NCBI RefSeq assembly: GCF_019891175.1
Contig: NZ_CP072600.1
Coordinates: forward strand, 5,704,001 to 5,768,000
Reading direction: 5' to 3'
From: Leptothermofonsia sichuanensis E412
GTDB lineage: Bacteria; Cyanobacteriota; Cyanobacteriia; Leptolyngbyales; Leptolyngbyaceae
DNA length: 64,000 nt
Shown piece by piece: positions 15,845-25,282 of this stretch. Each line of letters begins with the position of its first letter. The first letter of the stretch is position 1. The position numbers were made by a program, and so were the translations under genes. A model generated the notes under the pieces. The model searched no databases, was not told the origin of the DNA, and saw only the letters and a program-made list of their open reading frames with translations.

Positions 15845-16846
15845 ATGACTTTACGTGGCGCTGTTTTTGGCTGGTATCACAATCGCAATGCTGGAGACGA
15901 TCGCATTGCCCAGTGTATTGAGATGTGGTTACATGATCATCAGCTAACATTTCTACCTCATACTGAAACCCCTCCCCTTGAAATACTGGAGAGAAGCGAT
16001 TATGTCATCCTGGGGGGTGGGAGTATTGCCAACCAGGTTTATGGCGTGTTTAAGAACATGCGCCAGTGGACATCGCGAGTAGAACTCCCAGTGTTTGGAG
16101 TGAGCTTAACGGTTAGCCAACACGATGCTTTCAGGTACGAACTGAGATCCATTCCGCAATCTGGTGGCGCAATCTGGGCAAGGGATTTGAAGACCCTGGA
16201 ATGGTTAGATTTTGGTGATGAAGAAGCTATTTTCGGGCCTGATATTTCCTGGCTATATCCACGGCACTTTCCCTACGAAGAGCGTAGCGACCTGATTGGA
16301 GTAAACTTTCGCCCTTGGAGTAAAGTCTCTTGGGAACCCCAGGCATGGAAGGTAACTATTAAGGAACACTTAGGGGATGCTTCTGTTCCCTGGCCTCTTT
16401 GCTTTGGGAAGGATGCAGATTTGAGTGTTTTACAAGGGATCGTTGATTTAAACAGTTCTCCTACTGAGTTTGATCCAACCCTACCTAGCCGTAGTCAGTT
16501 GATTGTTGCGATGCGCTATCACGCCATTATTTTTGCGATTCAGGCGGGTACTCCATTTATTGCCGTTGACAATACCCGTAAGGTTAGAGATTTACTTGAA
16601 CAAGTTAAATTACAAAACGTTTCAGTGCCGTTAGATGATCCTGGTCAATTTGGAGCAGTCCTGGATCATGTTAAAACCGTTGATACTTCACTGCTAAATC
16701 AAATTACAAAGGAAATGTCAGTGCAAACCTGGAAGGTTGCAGATCTCATGAAGCGAAGAATTGAGGAGTCTGCCCATATTTACCGGGAACGTAAGAAAAG
16801 ATTGATTTTTAGAATTGGCCAAAAGTTAAACAAACTAAGCTTTTGA
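15845..16846 (+). CDS. Polysaccharide pyruvyltransferase family protein
   Basis: 333 residues. The start G-A-V-F-G-W-Y-H-N-R-N-A-G-D-D fits the family's opening (G-x-x-G-x-x-N-x-G-D). It is followed by V-I-L-G-G-G-S-I near residue 58, and near 220-240 by R-S-Q-L-I-V-A-M-R-Y-H-A-I-I-F-A-I-Q-A-G-T-P, the conserved R-x-H region. These enzymes add ketal-pyruvate from phosphoenolpyruvate to sugars, giving acidic polysaccharide (CsaB/WcaK type). Length is normal. Inferred to act on the exported glycan. 38 bp downstream of the preceding gene. Confidence 0.85.
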   Translation: MTLRGAVFGWYHNRNAGDDRIAQCIEMWLHDHQLTFLPHTETPPLEILERSDYVILGGGSIANQVYGVFKNMRQWTSRVELPVFGVSLTVSQHDAFRYELRSIPQSGGAIWARDLKTLEWLDFGDEEAIFGPDISWLYPRHFPYEERSDLIGVNFRPWSKVSWEPQAWKVTIKEHLGDASVPWPLCFGKDADLSVLQGIVDLNSSPTEFDPTLPSRSQLIVAMRYHAIIFAIQAGTPFIAVDNTRKVRDLLEQVKLQNVSVPLDDPGQFGAVLDHVKTVDTSLLNQITKEMSVQTWKVADLMKRRIEESAHIYRERKKRLIFRIGQKLNKLSF

Positions 16847-16876
16847 GTGAATAGAGATTGATAAGAACGCATAGCC

Positions 16877-17734
16877 ATGGCAATTAAGTTACAACGAAAA
16901 GTGAATACAGCGGCATCGTATCTGCTTCGTCCTAACACTTATCCATTTTTGATGCGTCTGATCAAAACAAAGATTGTGGGAGGCTCCATGTCTTTGGAGC
17001 AAACCCAGGAAAAAGCCAGTGATTGGTGCCAGCGACAGGCAATTACCACAGAAGAAGCCATTCAGCGAATTACGGGAAAGAAATGCATCACCCCCATTCG
17101 GTCTATTTTTGAATCTGTTTTTGAGCAGGCAGAAGCCAGAGTAGCCCAGTGCCCCCAAAAAATGGGAGGTGCAGGTAACCTGGATTTAATTTACACGATC
17201 GCCCGCCATCTTAATGCGACCCAGATAATTGAGACCGGTGTTGCCTATGGTTGGTCATCCCTGGCAATCTTACTGGCAATTTCCCAACAGGCAGCCTCAC
17301 AACAAGTAACCTCACAAGAAGCCTCTGCTCACTTAGTAAGCACCAACTTACATTACTCCCGCTATGGGGATGATAGCTATGTTGGTTGTGCCATTCCAGC
17401 TGACTTAAAACCATTCTGGACTCTTTTGAAGGAAGGCGATCGCACAGCCTTACCAAAAGCTCTATCAATCCTTTCTGAATATGACCTGTGCCACTATGAC
17501 AGTGACAAAACCTATGAAGGCAGAATGTACGCCTATCCCTTGTTATGGCAGGGGTTAAAGATTGGGAGCTGTTTCATCTCAGATGATATTGGTGATAACC
17601 TCGCCTTTGCCCATTTCTGCCAGATGGTGAAAACCAGACCAATTATCGTAAAAATGCCCAGTTCAATGGGCGAAAAGTATGTGGGAATTCTTTTTAAGGC
17701 CGATAATACCCCACCCCGTCCAATTATGTTTTGA
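16877..17734 (+). CDS. Class I SAM-dependent methyltransferase
   Basis: 285 residues. A helical N-terminal part of about 95 residues precedes a Rossmann-type methyltransferase: I-I-E-T-G-V-A-Y-G-W-S-S-L-A (about residue 115, motif I), Y-D-L-C-H-Y-D-S-D-K-T-Y-E-G (about 205, motif IV-like) and F-I-S-D-D-I-G-D-N (about 235). The layout resembles O-methyltransferase/CmcI-like enzymes. Residues about 137-148 are a Gln/Ser/Thr-rich loop. In the cluster it likely methylates a sugar hydroxyl. Start ATG 16877 follows the upstream gene by 30 bp. Confidence 0.8.
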   Translation: MAIKLQRKVNTAASYLLRPNTYPFLMRLIKTKIVGGSMSLEQTQEKASDWCQRQAITTEEAIQRITGKKCITPIRSIFESVFEQAEARVAQCPQKMGGAGNLDLIYTIARHLNATQIIETGVAYGWSSLAILLAISQQAASQQVTSQEASAHLVSTNLHYSRYGDDSYVGCAIPADLKPFWTLLKEGDRTALPKALSILSEYDLCHYDSDKTYEGRMYAYPLLWQGLKIGSCFISDDIGDNLAFAHFCQMVKTRPIIVKMPSSMGEKYVGILFKADNTPPRPIMF

Positions 17735-17771
17735 GCAACTGTTCAATCACCCACTGGCAGCTTAAATCATC

Positions 17772-18983
17772 ATGCGAATTGCATTTGTCACCCCAGAGTA
17801 TGTTACCGAACCCTCCTACTCTGGCGGTTTAGCCAACTACCTGGGGCGAATCACCGTTGCCCTGGTCGAGCAGGGGCATGAAATTCATGTCTTTACCCGC
17901 TCCCAGCAAAACGAAACCATCGAGTTTCAGGGTGTCACCGTTCATCGCGTCGTTCCCCTCTGGGATCGCAGAATGATTCTGGATCACATCGATCCCCTCA
18001 TTCCCAAAATCTTTTACAACCCCTACCAGGACTTCAAAGCCGCCTGGTGCCTGTGGCGAAGCTGGGCACACATTCATCAAAGCACTCCCTTTGACATTGT
18101 TCAGGTTTCCAATGTCATGGCAGTCGGACTGTTCTTTCGCTGGGTGCGGCACACCCCAGTCATTACCCGCATGTCCAGCTATCGCCCATTCTGGGACACC
18201 GCCGCCGGAATTACCCTCACCGAGGGGGTCAAACTGCGCTGGTGGATGGAACGAGTCGCTGTCACCGGTACCCGCCACATCTACGCACCGACCTACTTCG
18301 TTGCCGGACAGGTGCAAAAAGGATATTCCATTCCTCAGGTGGATGTGCTGGAAACTCCCTTTTTCGTGGAACAGCCCACCTATGACACCAACCTATTTGA
18401 GCAGGTGGCAGCGGGAAAACCTTACCTGCTTTACTTCGGCAGAATGACCCAGATGAAAGGGGTTCATATCCTTACAGAAGCCCTGCCAGAGTTATTGAAC
18501 CGCTTTCCAGAGATGCACGCCTTTTTTATTGGGGGCAGTGGTCCCGCCCCGGATGGCAAACCGATGGCAGACTATATTCGCGATCGCCTGCAACCCTTTC
18601 AGGAGCGGGTTCACGTCCTGGATTCCATGCGGCATGACAAACTCTATCCCTTCATCCTCCATGCCCGAACCATTGTGCTGCCATCCCTGATGGATAACCT
18701 GCCAAACACCTGCCTGGAGGCAATGGGGCTGGGTAAACTGGTGGTTGCCACTACCGGAACCTGTTTTGAGCAGGTGATTGAAAATGGGGTTTCAGGCATT
18801 CTGGTAACCCCTGGAGATGCCAGAGCTTTGATGGAGGGAATTAGCCAGGCCTGGGAGATGGAGGAAACTGCCCGCAACCAGATGCAGGAACAGGCGATTC
18901 AAAGTATTAATCGATTACATCCTGTTCAGGCAATTCCCCGGCTGATTGAATATTACGAGTCCATTCTGGCAAAGCAAAAGTAA
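17772..18983 (+). CDS. Family 4 glycosyltransferase (GT-B fold)
   Basis: 403 residues. N-terminal acceptor domain: F-V-T-P-E-Y-V-T-E-P-S-Y-S-G-G-L-A-N-Y-L-G at the start. C-terminal donor domain: L-L-Y-F-G-R-M-T-Q-M-K-G-V near 222, F-I-G-G-S-G-P-A-P near 256, then V-L-P-S-L-M-D-N-L-P-N-T-C-L-E-A-M-G-L-G near 300, containing the E-x7-E signature. Complete. Retaining transferase that extends the glycan in the cytoplasm; sugar unknown. GC-rich like the core genome, in contrast with the genes around 25 kb. Ends just before the convergent Rpn pseudogene. Confidence 0.92.
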   Translation: MRIAFVTPEYVTEPSYSGGLANYLGRITVALVEQGHEIHVFTRSQQNETIEFQGVTVHRVVPLWDRRMILDHIDPLIPKIFYNPYQDFKAAWCLWRSWAHIHQSTPFDIVQVSNVMAVGLFFRWVRHTPVITRMSSYRPFWDTAAGITLTEGVKLRWWMERVAVTGTRHIYAPTYFVAGQVQKGYSIPQVDVLETPFFVEQPTYDTNLFEQVAAGKPYLLYFGRMTQMKGVHILTEALPELLNRFPEMHAFFIGGSGPAPDGKPMADYIRDRLQPFQERVHVLDSMRHDKLYPFILHARTIVLPSLMDNLPNTCLEAMGLGKLVVATTGTCFEQVIENGVSGILVTPGDARALMEGISQAWEMEETARNQMQEQAIQSINRLHPVQAIPRLIEYYESILAKQK

Positions 18984-19637
18984 GGCAGCAAATCAATCCC
19001 AACTATTGCTCTGCCAGCCACCCTTCCAGATCCGACAGGCTGGAAAAATCCAGCAGAGCTTCGCCTAACGCTTCCAGTTGGGGCAGGGATAGCTGGTCAA
19101 TTTGCGATCGCGCGGCTTCAGGTACCTCTCCAATCTGTCGAGTCAGTAAGCGCAGGACAAGCTTTTTTTCTCCCTGCTGAATCCCTTCTTCTTTTGTCCT
19201 GTGCTCCCACTCCAGGTAAGCCTGAGATAAACTTGCCATCAGGTCGCCCTCCGTTGCATCAATGACATCGCTGAGTTCCAGGGTAACTCGCCAGTTCACC
19301 AATAATTGTAGAACTCGATTCCGTCTGGGGTCATCCTTTGGCAGTGCAATCACTTCTGTAATGGCCTGCTGTTGGGTGGCATCCCGTCCCAGAATCCGCA
19401 GCCACAGGGTTGCTTCAGTTTGGGGCAACTCGTCAATCGCAACCACAGCGGTTTTCAATCCTTCTGCCACAAAGTAAACTCCGGGTAGCCAATCGGGTCG
19501 AAACTGTCCGCCAAAGTCAGCTATAACAGGCTGATTCACAGTTGCAGCCAGGATCCACAACCAGGGTAAGTCTGCTTCAGATTGGGTTGCTCCCCGTCGT
19601 TCCATCTGGCGACGCTGGTCTTCCTGAATCCAGAGTA

Positions 19638-20851
19638 GTAGTCTGTCAACTTTGTTTTGATGGATAGATTAGGGGAGAATGGAGAGGCAGATACCTCTTA
19701 CCAACCATGCCCCAAAAGAGATACATCGTAGCCCTTAGCTGTGAAGAGCGGGAGACTTTAGAAAGTCTGACAACAACCGGAAAAACATCCGTTTATAAAC
19801 TCAATCATGCTCGAATTTTGCTGAAAGCTGACATCAACCAGGAAGGCGGCGGTTGGCGGGATCAAGATATCAGTGATGCACTCGATATTAGCGTATCTAC
19901 GATTGAACGAGTCCGGCAACGCTTTGTTGCACAGAGTTTAGAGGCTGCCTTAGGGCGTCAAACTCCAAGTCGAACCAAGCCCCGCTTACTCGATGGCGAA
20001 CAAGAAGCGCATTTGATTGCGCTGGCGTGTGCCGAGACTCCTGAAGGACAAGGGAAATGGAGCGTTCGCCTGTTAGCAGACCAACTGGTTAAGTTGGGAT
20101 ATGTAGAGAGCATTTCGCATGAAACCGTGCGGCAAACGCTGAAAAAAACGAACTCAAACCCTGGTTGCAGGAATGCTGGGTAATTCCGCCGAAGTCCAAT
20201 GGCGAGTTTGTTTACTACATGGAAGATGTTTTGAGCGTTTATACACGCCCTTATGACCCGCGCTACCCGGTCGTTTGTTTCGATGAAACCAGCAAACAAT
20301 TAGTCCTCGAAACGCAAGTTCCCCTCCCCCCAACCCGGTCAACCGAAGCGCTATGACTATGAATATGAACGCAATGGGGTCTGTAATCTCTTCATGATTT
20401 CTGAACCCTTAGCTGGATGGCGGCATGTAGAAGTCACTGAACGGCGCACCAAACAAGACTATGCCAAACAAATGAAATATCTGGTGGATGTGCGTTACCC
20501 CGATGCCGAATGGATTACCATCGTGCATGACCAACTCAATATTCATGACCCATCTGCCTTGTATGAGACGTTTGCACCTCAAGAAGCCAAGCGGATTCTA
20601 GACAAATTAGAGATTCATTACACACCAAAACATGGCAGTTGGCTTAACATGGCAGAAATTGAACTCAGTGTTTTAGCCCGTCAGTGCTTGGATCGTCGCA
20701 TCCCAGATCAAGATACGTTGAAACGGGAAATTGCTGCTTGGGAAGAACGCAGAAATGATCAATCTCGCACCATTGATTGGCAATTTACGACTGAAGATGC
20801 TCGCATCAAACTTAAGCGACTCTATCCCTCAATTCTTTCTTGACAAGCTAG
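19638..20851 (+). mobile_element. IS630-family insertion sequence, copy 2 (1214 bp)
   Basis: Flanked by TA at 19636-19637 and 20852-20853. The uninterrupted paralogue at about 21790 reads ccagagTAgtttgag, which proves the target duplication and the exact ends. Nearly identical to copy 1; one base differs in length (a C6 versus C7 run), and I noted one G/A change near 20091. Confidence 0.95.
19707..20843 (+). pseudogene. IS630 transposase, copy 2, in three frames
   Basis: Same organisation as copy 1: HTH frame (19707-20183), -1 shift at an A7 run, frame with the first catalytic Asp (C-F-D-E-T-S-K), then a second shift at the C-run near 20335, and the frame with V-H-D-Q-L-N and N-M-A-E-I-E. 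The run here has 6 Cs, which puts a stop at 20356; 5 Cs would be continuous. Different run lengths in two otherwise near-identical copies suggest a slippery hotspot or sequencing uncertainty. Confidence 0.85.
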
Positions 20852-21136
20852 TAGTTTGAGCAAACAACTTCTGACCTGTTGACGAGTCGGAGCATTCCGA
20901 AAGGGTTCTAGCAAACAGGGGGTAACGACGATGCGGCTGAGTAAACCCAGGTCAAGTGGCGGTGCGGGGGCAACTGAGGTGGGGGTAAACCAGACATCGA
21001 CAAACTTGGATTCTCCAGGCACTTCCAGGTTGCGCTGAACGGTGCCTAGCGGTTCTAAAAAGCCTTCCAGGTATTGCTTTGCCAGTTGGTCAAACGGGAT
21101 GCGAGTCATGGGCAGAGCTACCCAAACAATACCCGG

Positions 21137-22048
21137 TCATCCTATCATTTGCGCGGCCAACCACCCTTCCAGATCCGACAGGCTGGAAAAATCCAGCAGA
21201 GCTTCGCCTAACGCTTCCAGTTGGGGCAGGGATAGCTGGTCAATTTGCGATCGCACCCCCTCAGGCAACTCTCCAACCCGTCGGGTCAACAGGCGCAGGA
21301 CAAGCTTTTTTTCCCCCTGCCGGATTCCTTCTTCTCTTCCTTCTTCTTTTGTCCTGTGCTCCCACTCCAGGTAAGCCTGAGATAAACTTGCCATCAGGTC
21401 GCCCTCCGTTGCATCAATGACATCGCTGAGTTCCAGGGTAACTCGCCAGTTCACCAATAATTGTAGAACTCGATTCCGTCTGGGGTCATCCTTTGGCAGT
21501 GCAATCACTTCTGTAATGGCCTGCTGTTGGGTGGCATCCCGTCCCAGAATCCGCAGCCACAGGGTTGCTTCAGTTTGGGGCAACTCGTCAATCGCAACCA
21601 CAGCGGTTTTCAATCCTTCTGCCACAAAGTAAACTCCGGGTAGCCAATCGGGTCGAAACTGTCCGCCAAAGTCAGCTATAACAGGCTGATTCACAGTTGC
21701 AGCCAGGATCCACAACCAGGGTAAGTCTGCTTCAGATTGGGTTGCTCCCCGTCGTTCCATCTGGCGACGCTGGTCTTCCTGAATCCAGAGTAGTTTGAGC
21801 AAACAACTTCTGACCTGTTGACGAGTCGGAGCATTCCGAAAGGGTTCTAGCAAACAGGGGGTAACGACGATGCGGCTGAGTAAACCCAGGTCAAGTGGCG
21901 GTGCGGGGGCAACTGAGGTGGGGGTAAACCAGACATCGACAAACTTGGATTCCCCAGGTACTTCCAGGCTGCGTTGGACAGTACCCAGGGGTTCTAAAAA
22001 GCCTTCCAGGTATTGCTTTGCCAGTTGGTCGAACGGGATGCGAGTCAT
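21137..22048 (-). CDS. Rpn family recombination-promoting nuclease / DUF4351 protein
   Basis: 303 residues from ATG 22048; a further 4 residues upstream are open (MSCC). N-terminus M-T-R-I-P-F-D-Q-L-A-K-Q-Y-L-E-G-F-L is typical of the cyanobacterial group. A core region V-D-V-W-F-T-P follows near residue 38, and the C-terminal DUF4351 domain covers about 240-300. Rpn proteins are PD-(D/E)xK nuclease-fold proteins related to transposases and linked to recombination; cyanobacteria carry dozens. Intact copy of a tandem pair. The residues G-R-E-E-G-I-R-Q-G between the domains form a small expandable repeat. Confidence 0.85.
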   Translation of the reverse strand: MTRIPFDQLAKQYLEGFLEPLGTVQRSLEVPGESKFVDVWFTPTSVAPAPPLDLGLLSRIVVTPCLLEPFRNAPTRQQVRSCLLKLLWIQEDQRRQMERRGATQSEADLPWLWILAATVNQPVIADFGGQFRPDWLPGVYFVAEGLKTAVVAIDELPQTEATLWLRILGRDATQQQAITEVIALPKDDPRRNRVLQLLVNWRVTLELSDVIDATEGDLMASLSQAYLEWEHRTKEEGREEGIRQGEKKLVLRLLTRRVGELPEGVRSQIDQLSLPQLEALGEALLDFSSLSDLEGWLAAQMIG

Positions 22049-22281
22049 GCAGCAAGACACCCAGATAATATCTGGTCATCCTATCACTGGTACAGAGAAC
22101 ACGGGGCATTCCTCTGTGCCCTCTGTGTCTCTGTGGTAGGGTTCTCAGATTTAATCCAGGCCTCTTAGAAAGGGTGGCACTGAGAAGCTAGAAATTTCTG
22201 GTATCTATCCTGAAAGGGATCGGTGAAACCAGAAGAGAGGGATAGCAGGACTCCCCAAGCGACCCATTCAGGATTAATGTA

Positions 22282-23187
22282 ATGTCTCTAGGTTCTCTTG
22301 TCTTAAAGGTTCGCCAAAAGTATCAGTATGGGTTGGGTACTGCCTACTACCGGGATACGGTGAGGCCGCGTATCCTGAATACCCGACCAATCGCCCACAC
22401 CACCGATCGCACCTGTGAAATTCACGTCCTCACCTATGAAAAAGACTGGTTGAATTTGATCTGGGCATTGAAGACCTTCTATCACTATTCTGGTCGTCGT
22501 TATGCCCTCTGCATCCATGATGATGGAACCCTCACGGCGGATCATCGAGCAACCCTGCAATCCCATTTTCCCGCAGCCCGAATCATTGACCGGGCCAGTG
22601 CCGATCGCCGGGTTTTAGCAACACTCCAATCCTATCCCCGCTGTCTGGAGTTTCGCAAAGCCAATCACCTGTCACCCAAAGTGTTTGACTTTCGGGAGTA
22701 TCTGGAGAGCAATCGGATGTTGTTACTGGATAGCGATGTGCTGTTTTATGAGGAACCGGTTGCTTTACTGAAGCGGATTGAGGATAACACCTATCAACTC
22801 AATACAGTCAATGGAGATGTTGACAGTGCTTATACTGTAGAGCCTGAAGTGGTGCAGGCTCAGTTGGGATTCGAATTGATTGATCGATTCAATTCTGGTT
22901 TGGGACTGATTCACAAACAGTCGATGAATCTGGATTGGATTGAGGAGTTTTTGGGATTACCGGATATCCTGGGACATTTCTGGCGAATTGAGCAGACGCT
23001 CTATGCCCTGTTTAGTTCTCGCTATGGGGCGGAGTTATTACCCTCAGAATACGATGTGCATCTGGAAGGAGATATCAACGATTCTCCCTGCCGCCATTAT
23101 GTGGGCAAAATTCGCCATCTGATGTACAGCGAGGGTCTGCGGCATCTGGTGCAAAACGGTTTTCTGCGAGAGTTAGGACTGGTATGA
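22282..23187 (+). CDS. GT-A fold glycosyltransferase-like protein
   Basis: 301 residues. C-E-I-H-V-L-T-Y at about residue 48 starts a nucleotide-binding fold, and L-L-L-D-S-D-V-L-F-Y near 155 provides a D-x-D motif. N-S-G-L-G-L-I near 212 fits the conserved N-x-G region of GT8-like or nucleotide-diphospho-sugar transferases. Not assignable to a specific family by eye. Overlaps the next gene by 4 bp (ATGA), so the two are translationally coupled and probably work in the same glycan pathway. Confidence 0.7.
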   Translation: MSLGSLVLKVRQKYQYGLGTAYYRDTVRPRILNTRPIAHTTDRTCEIHVLTYEKDWLNLIWALKTFYHYSGRRYALCIHDDGTLTADHRATLQSHFPAARIIDRASADRRVLATLQSYPRCLEFRKANHLSPKVFDFREYLESNRMLLLDSDVLFYEEPVALLKRIEDNTYQLNTVNGDVDSAYTVEPEVVQAQLGFELIDRFNSGLGLIHKQSMNLDWIEEFLGLPDILGHFWRIEQTLYALFSSRYGAELLPSEYDVHLEGDINDSPCRHYVGKIRHLMYSEGLRHLVQNGFLRELGLV

Positions 23188-24260
23188 ATGTCATGATGAT
23201 GCCCGACTACCGGATGGACAACCCCTATCAAACCCTGCTGGCAAATGCCTTACAGGCAGAAGGGGTGGCGGTTTACTTTCCCCAGGGCTACAGGCGAGTG
23301 TTACCCATCTGGCGGGCCGTTCGGCAACAGCCTGTAGCGATCGCCGTGTTACATTTGCACTGGGTGAATCCCTATCTCAAGGGAAGTGACTGGCTAACCC
23401 GGCTGGTTTATTCGATCAAGTTTTTGCTGGATGTCCTGATGGTTCGCCTCAGCGGTGTAAGAGTGGTGTGGACAGTTCACAATCGGATTGCCCACGAAAC
23501 GCACTTTCCCCGACTGGAACGATGGACACAACAAATGCTGGCTCACCTGGTCGATCGACTAATTGTTCACCACCAGTCTGCCTTAAATGAGCTTGTCCAG
23601 AGTTATCGCCTGGATCAGTTCAGGGTTGAAGTGATTCCTCATGGACACTATCGGGAAGCTTATGGGGCAGCAATCAATGCACTGGAGGCACGCAGACTAC
23701 TCAACTTGCCCCTGACCGGACGGCTTTACCTCCACCTGGGAATGTTACGCCCTTATAAGGGGATTGAGCACTTGTTACAGGTGTGGCAGGAGCAAAAGTC
23801 CATTCTGGAAGGGAATACGCTGGTGATTGCTGGGAAACCTCTGGATGCAGGTTATGGGGAGAAATTAGAAAGACTGGCAGCACTCGCAGGAGCCATTTTA
23901 CATTCGGGATTTATAGAGGGCGATCGCATTCCCCTTTATTTCAGTGCCGCGGATGTGGTGGTGTTACCGTTCAAAGCAATTCTGACTTCGGGCAGTCTGA
24001 TTCTGGCCATGTCCTATGGCAAGCCTGTGATTGCACCCCGGACTGACACCATTGTTGAAACACTGGGGGCAGCAGACTGGTTGTTGTATGACCCGCAGGA
24101 CGAGCAGGGTTTACTGTATGCGTTGAAGGACAGTACCCAGGTCGATTTGGATGGATTGAGTCGGTTGATGATGCAGGAATGCGATCGACTGGATTGGAGA
24201 TATATTGCAAAAGAAACTCAACAGACATACCGCGCCAGATTTAAGAGGTATTTCAGATGA
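23184..24260 (+). CDS. GT-B fold glycosyltransferase (GT4-like)
   Basis: 358 residues. Acceptor domain with V-V-W-T-V-H-N near residue 93 and D-R-L-I-V-H-H near 127. Donor domain with Y-L-H-L-G-M-L-R-P-Y-K-G-I near 182, I-A-G-K-P near 214 and V-L-P-F-K-A-I-L-T-S-G-S-L-I-L-A-M-S-Y-G-K-P-V near 265, the usual sugar-nucleotide site. The E-x7-E first Glu is replaced (T-S-G-S-L-I-L-A), as in some GT4 enzymes related to GumK-like proteins. Coupled by 4-bp overlaps to both the previous and the next gene. Confidence 0.85.
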   Translation: MNVMMMPDYRMDNPYQTLLANALQAEGVAVYFPQGYRRVLPIWRAVRQQPVAIAVLHLHWVNPYLKGSDWLTRLVYSIKFLLDVLMVRLSGVRVVWTVHNRIAHETHFPRLERWTQQMLAHLVDRLIVHHQSALNELVQSYRLDQFRVEVIPHGHYREAYGAAINALEARRLLNLPLTGRLYLHLGMLRPYKGIEHLLQVWQEQKSILEGNTLVIAGKPLDAGYGEKLERLAALAGAILHSGFIEGDRIPLYFSAADVVVLPFKAILTSGSLILAMSYGKPVIAPRTDTIVETLGAADWLLYDPQDEQGLLYALKDSTQVDLDGLSRLMMQECDRLDWRYIAKETQQTYRARFKRYFR

Positions 24261-25231
24261 AACCGGAGCTATCTGTTATTATTTGCACCTTTAACAATAG
24301 CAGTTTTCTAAAAGGCTGTTTAAGTTGTTTTGTAGAGCAAACGCTTGATTTCGAGTCCTGTTATGAGTTACTAGTGATTGACAATAATTCAACTGATGAT
24401 ACGAAAGATATTGTAGATAAGTTTCTACAAAGTGAACGAATACCGAACTTAAAGTATATTTTTGAACCTCAACCCGGTTTAACAAATGCACGTTTAGCTG
24501 GCGTAAAACATGCAAGTTGTAACTGGATTGCATTTATTGATGATGATGTGCGAGTTCAAACAGACTGGATACAGTCAGCAATCACATTTGGACAGAGTCA
24601 TCCAAAAGCAGGTGCAGTCAGTGGTAGAATCCGGCTTCGGTATCTGGAACCACCATCTACAGCAGCACTGATGTGTGAAAGTGCTTTATGTAAAGTTGAT
24701 TATGGAACAGAAGAGTTTCATTTTCAATCAGAGGAACCCGCCATTCGTTTAGCTGGAGCTGCAATTCTTTTCCAGAAAAAAGCACTAGAAGAGTCAGGCT
24801 GGCTTGAGAAGCGTTATTTAACCGACAGAACTGGAAAATCCCTTAGTTCTGGAGGAGACACAGAAATGATCATGCGAGTTAAAAATGCTGGATGGGAGAT
24901 TTGGTACACACCCACTCTCCAAGCAGAACATCTTATTCCTCCTCATCGCACCACTGTTCCTTATTTATGTCGTTTACATCGAGGACTTGCCCGTACTAGT
25001 GCACAACTGAGAGCAATCTCTTTAGGAGGAAAAGTTCCATTCAGTTTTCAGCTAGGGCACTTATTTAAGGATTTATCTTTTACTACGAGACGTATTCTTG
25101 CCTGGATTTTTCATGACTTAATAAAAGGTCAATCAACTGATGGCAAACGCTTTATTCAGATTCATGAGGGACTAGGAAGAATCGAAAGCTGTATAACCTT
25201 TCTACTCGCACCAATCAAATTTAGTGAATAA
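24257..25231 (+). CDS. Family 2 glycosyltransferase
   Basis: 324 residues. L-S-V-I-I-C-T-F-N-N-S at the start, L-L-V-I-D-N-N-S-T-D-D-T near 40, A-F-I-D-D-D-V-R near 92 (D-D-D metal site) and G-G-D-T-E-M-I-M-R near 198 (catalytic region). Complete. Overlaps the preceding gene by 4 bp but is visibly more AT-rich than it, so this boundary looks like a junction between DNA of different origin. Confidence 0.9.
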   Translation: MKPELSVIICTFNNSSFLKGCLSCFVEQTLDFESCYELLVIDNNSTDDTKDIVDKFLQSERIPNLKYIFEPQPGLTNARLAGVKHASCNWIAFIDDDVRVQTDWIQSAITFGQSHPKAGAVSGRIRLRYLEPPSTAALMCESALCKVDYGTEEFHFQSEEPAIRLAGAAILFQKKALEESGWLEKRYLTDRTGKSLSSGGDTEMIMRVKNAGWEIWYTPTLQAEHLIPPHRTTVPYLCRLHRGLARTSAQLRAISLGGKVPFSFQLGHLFKDLSFTTRRILAWIFHDLIKGQSTDGKRFIQIHEGLGRIESCITFLLAPIKFSE

Positions 25232-25282
25232 TCTTACACGAAGCTCCTAGTTGTCAAATACTAGTCCTGATTCAGTGAGTAA

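Larger units (their letters stand above)
19003..21109 (-). pseudogene. Rpn/DUF4351 nuclease-family gene, copy 1, split by IS630
   Basis: The N-terminal coding part (20852-21109) and C-terminal part (19003-19637) flank IS630 copy 2. Rejoined at the TA they give a protein almost identical to the intact neighbour (21137-22048). The family has a PD-(D/E)xK-type Rpn domain and a C-terminal DUF4351 region (E-K-K-L-V-L-R-L-L-T-R-Q-I-G-E-V...S-L-P-Q-L-E-A-L-G-E-A-L-L-D-F). Compared with copy 2, the loop before DUF4351 is shorter by four residues. The IS leaves a 95-residue N-terminal ORF ending in the IS-derived ACQERIEG. A 200-residue ORF starting at an internal Met could still be made. Confidence 0.9.
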
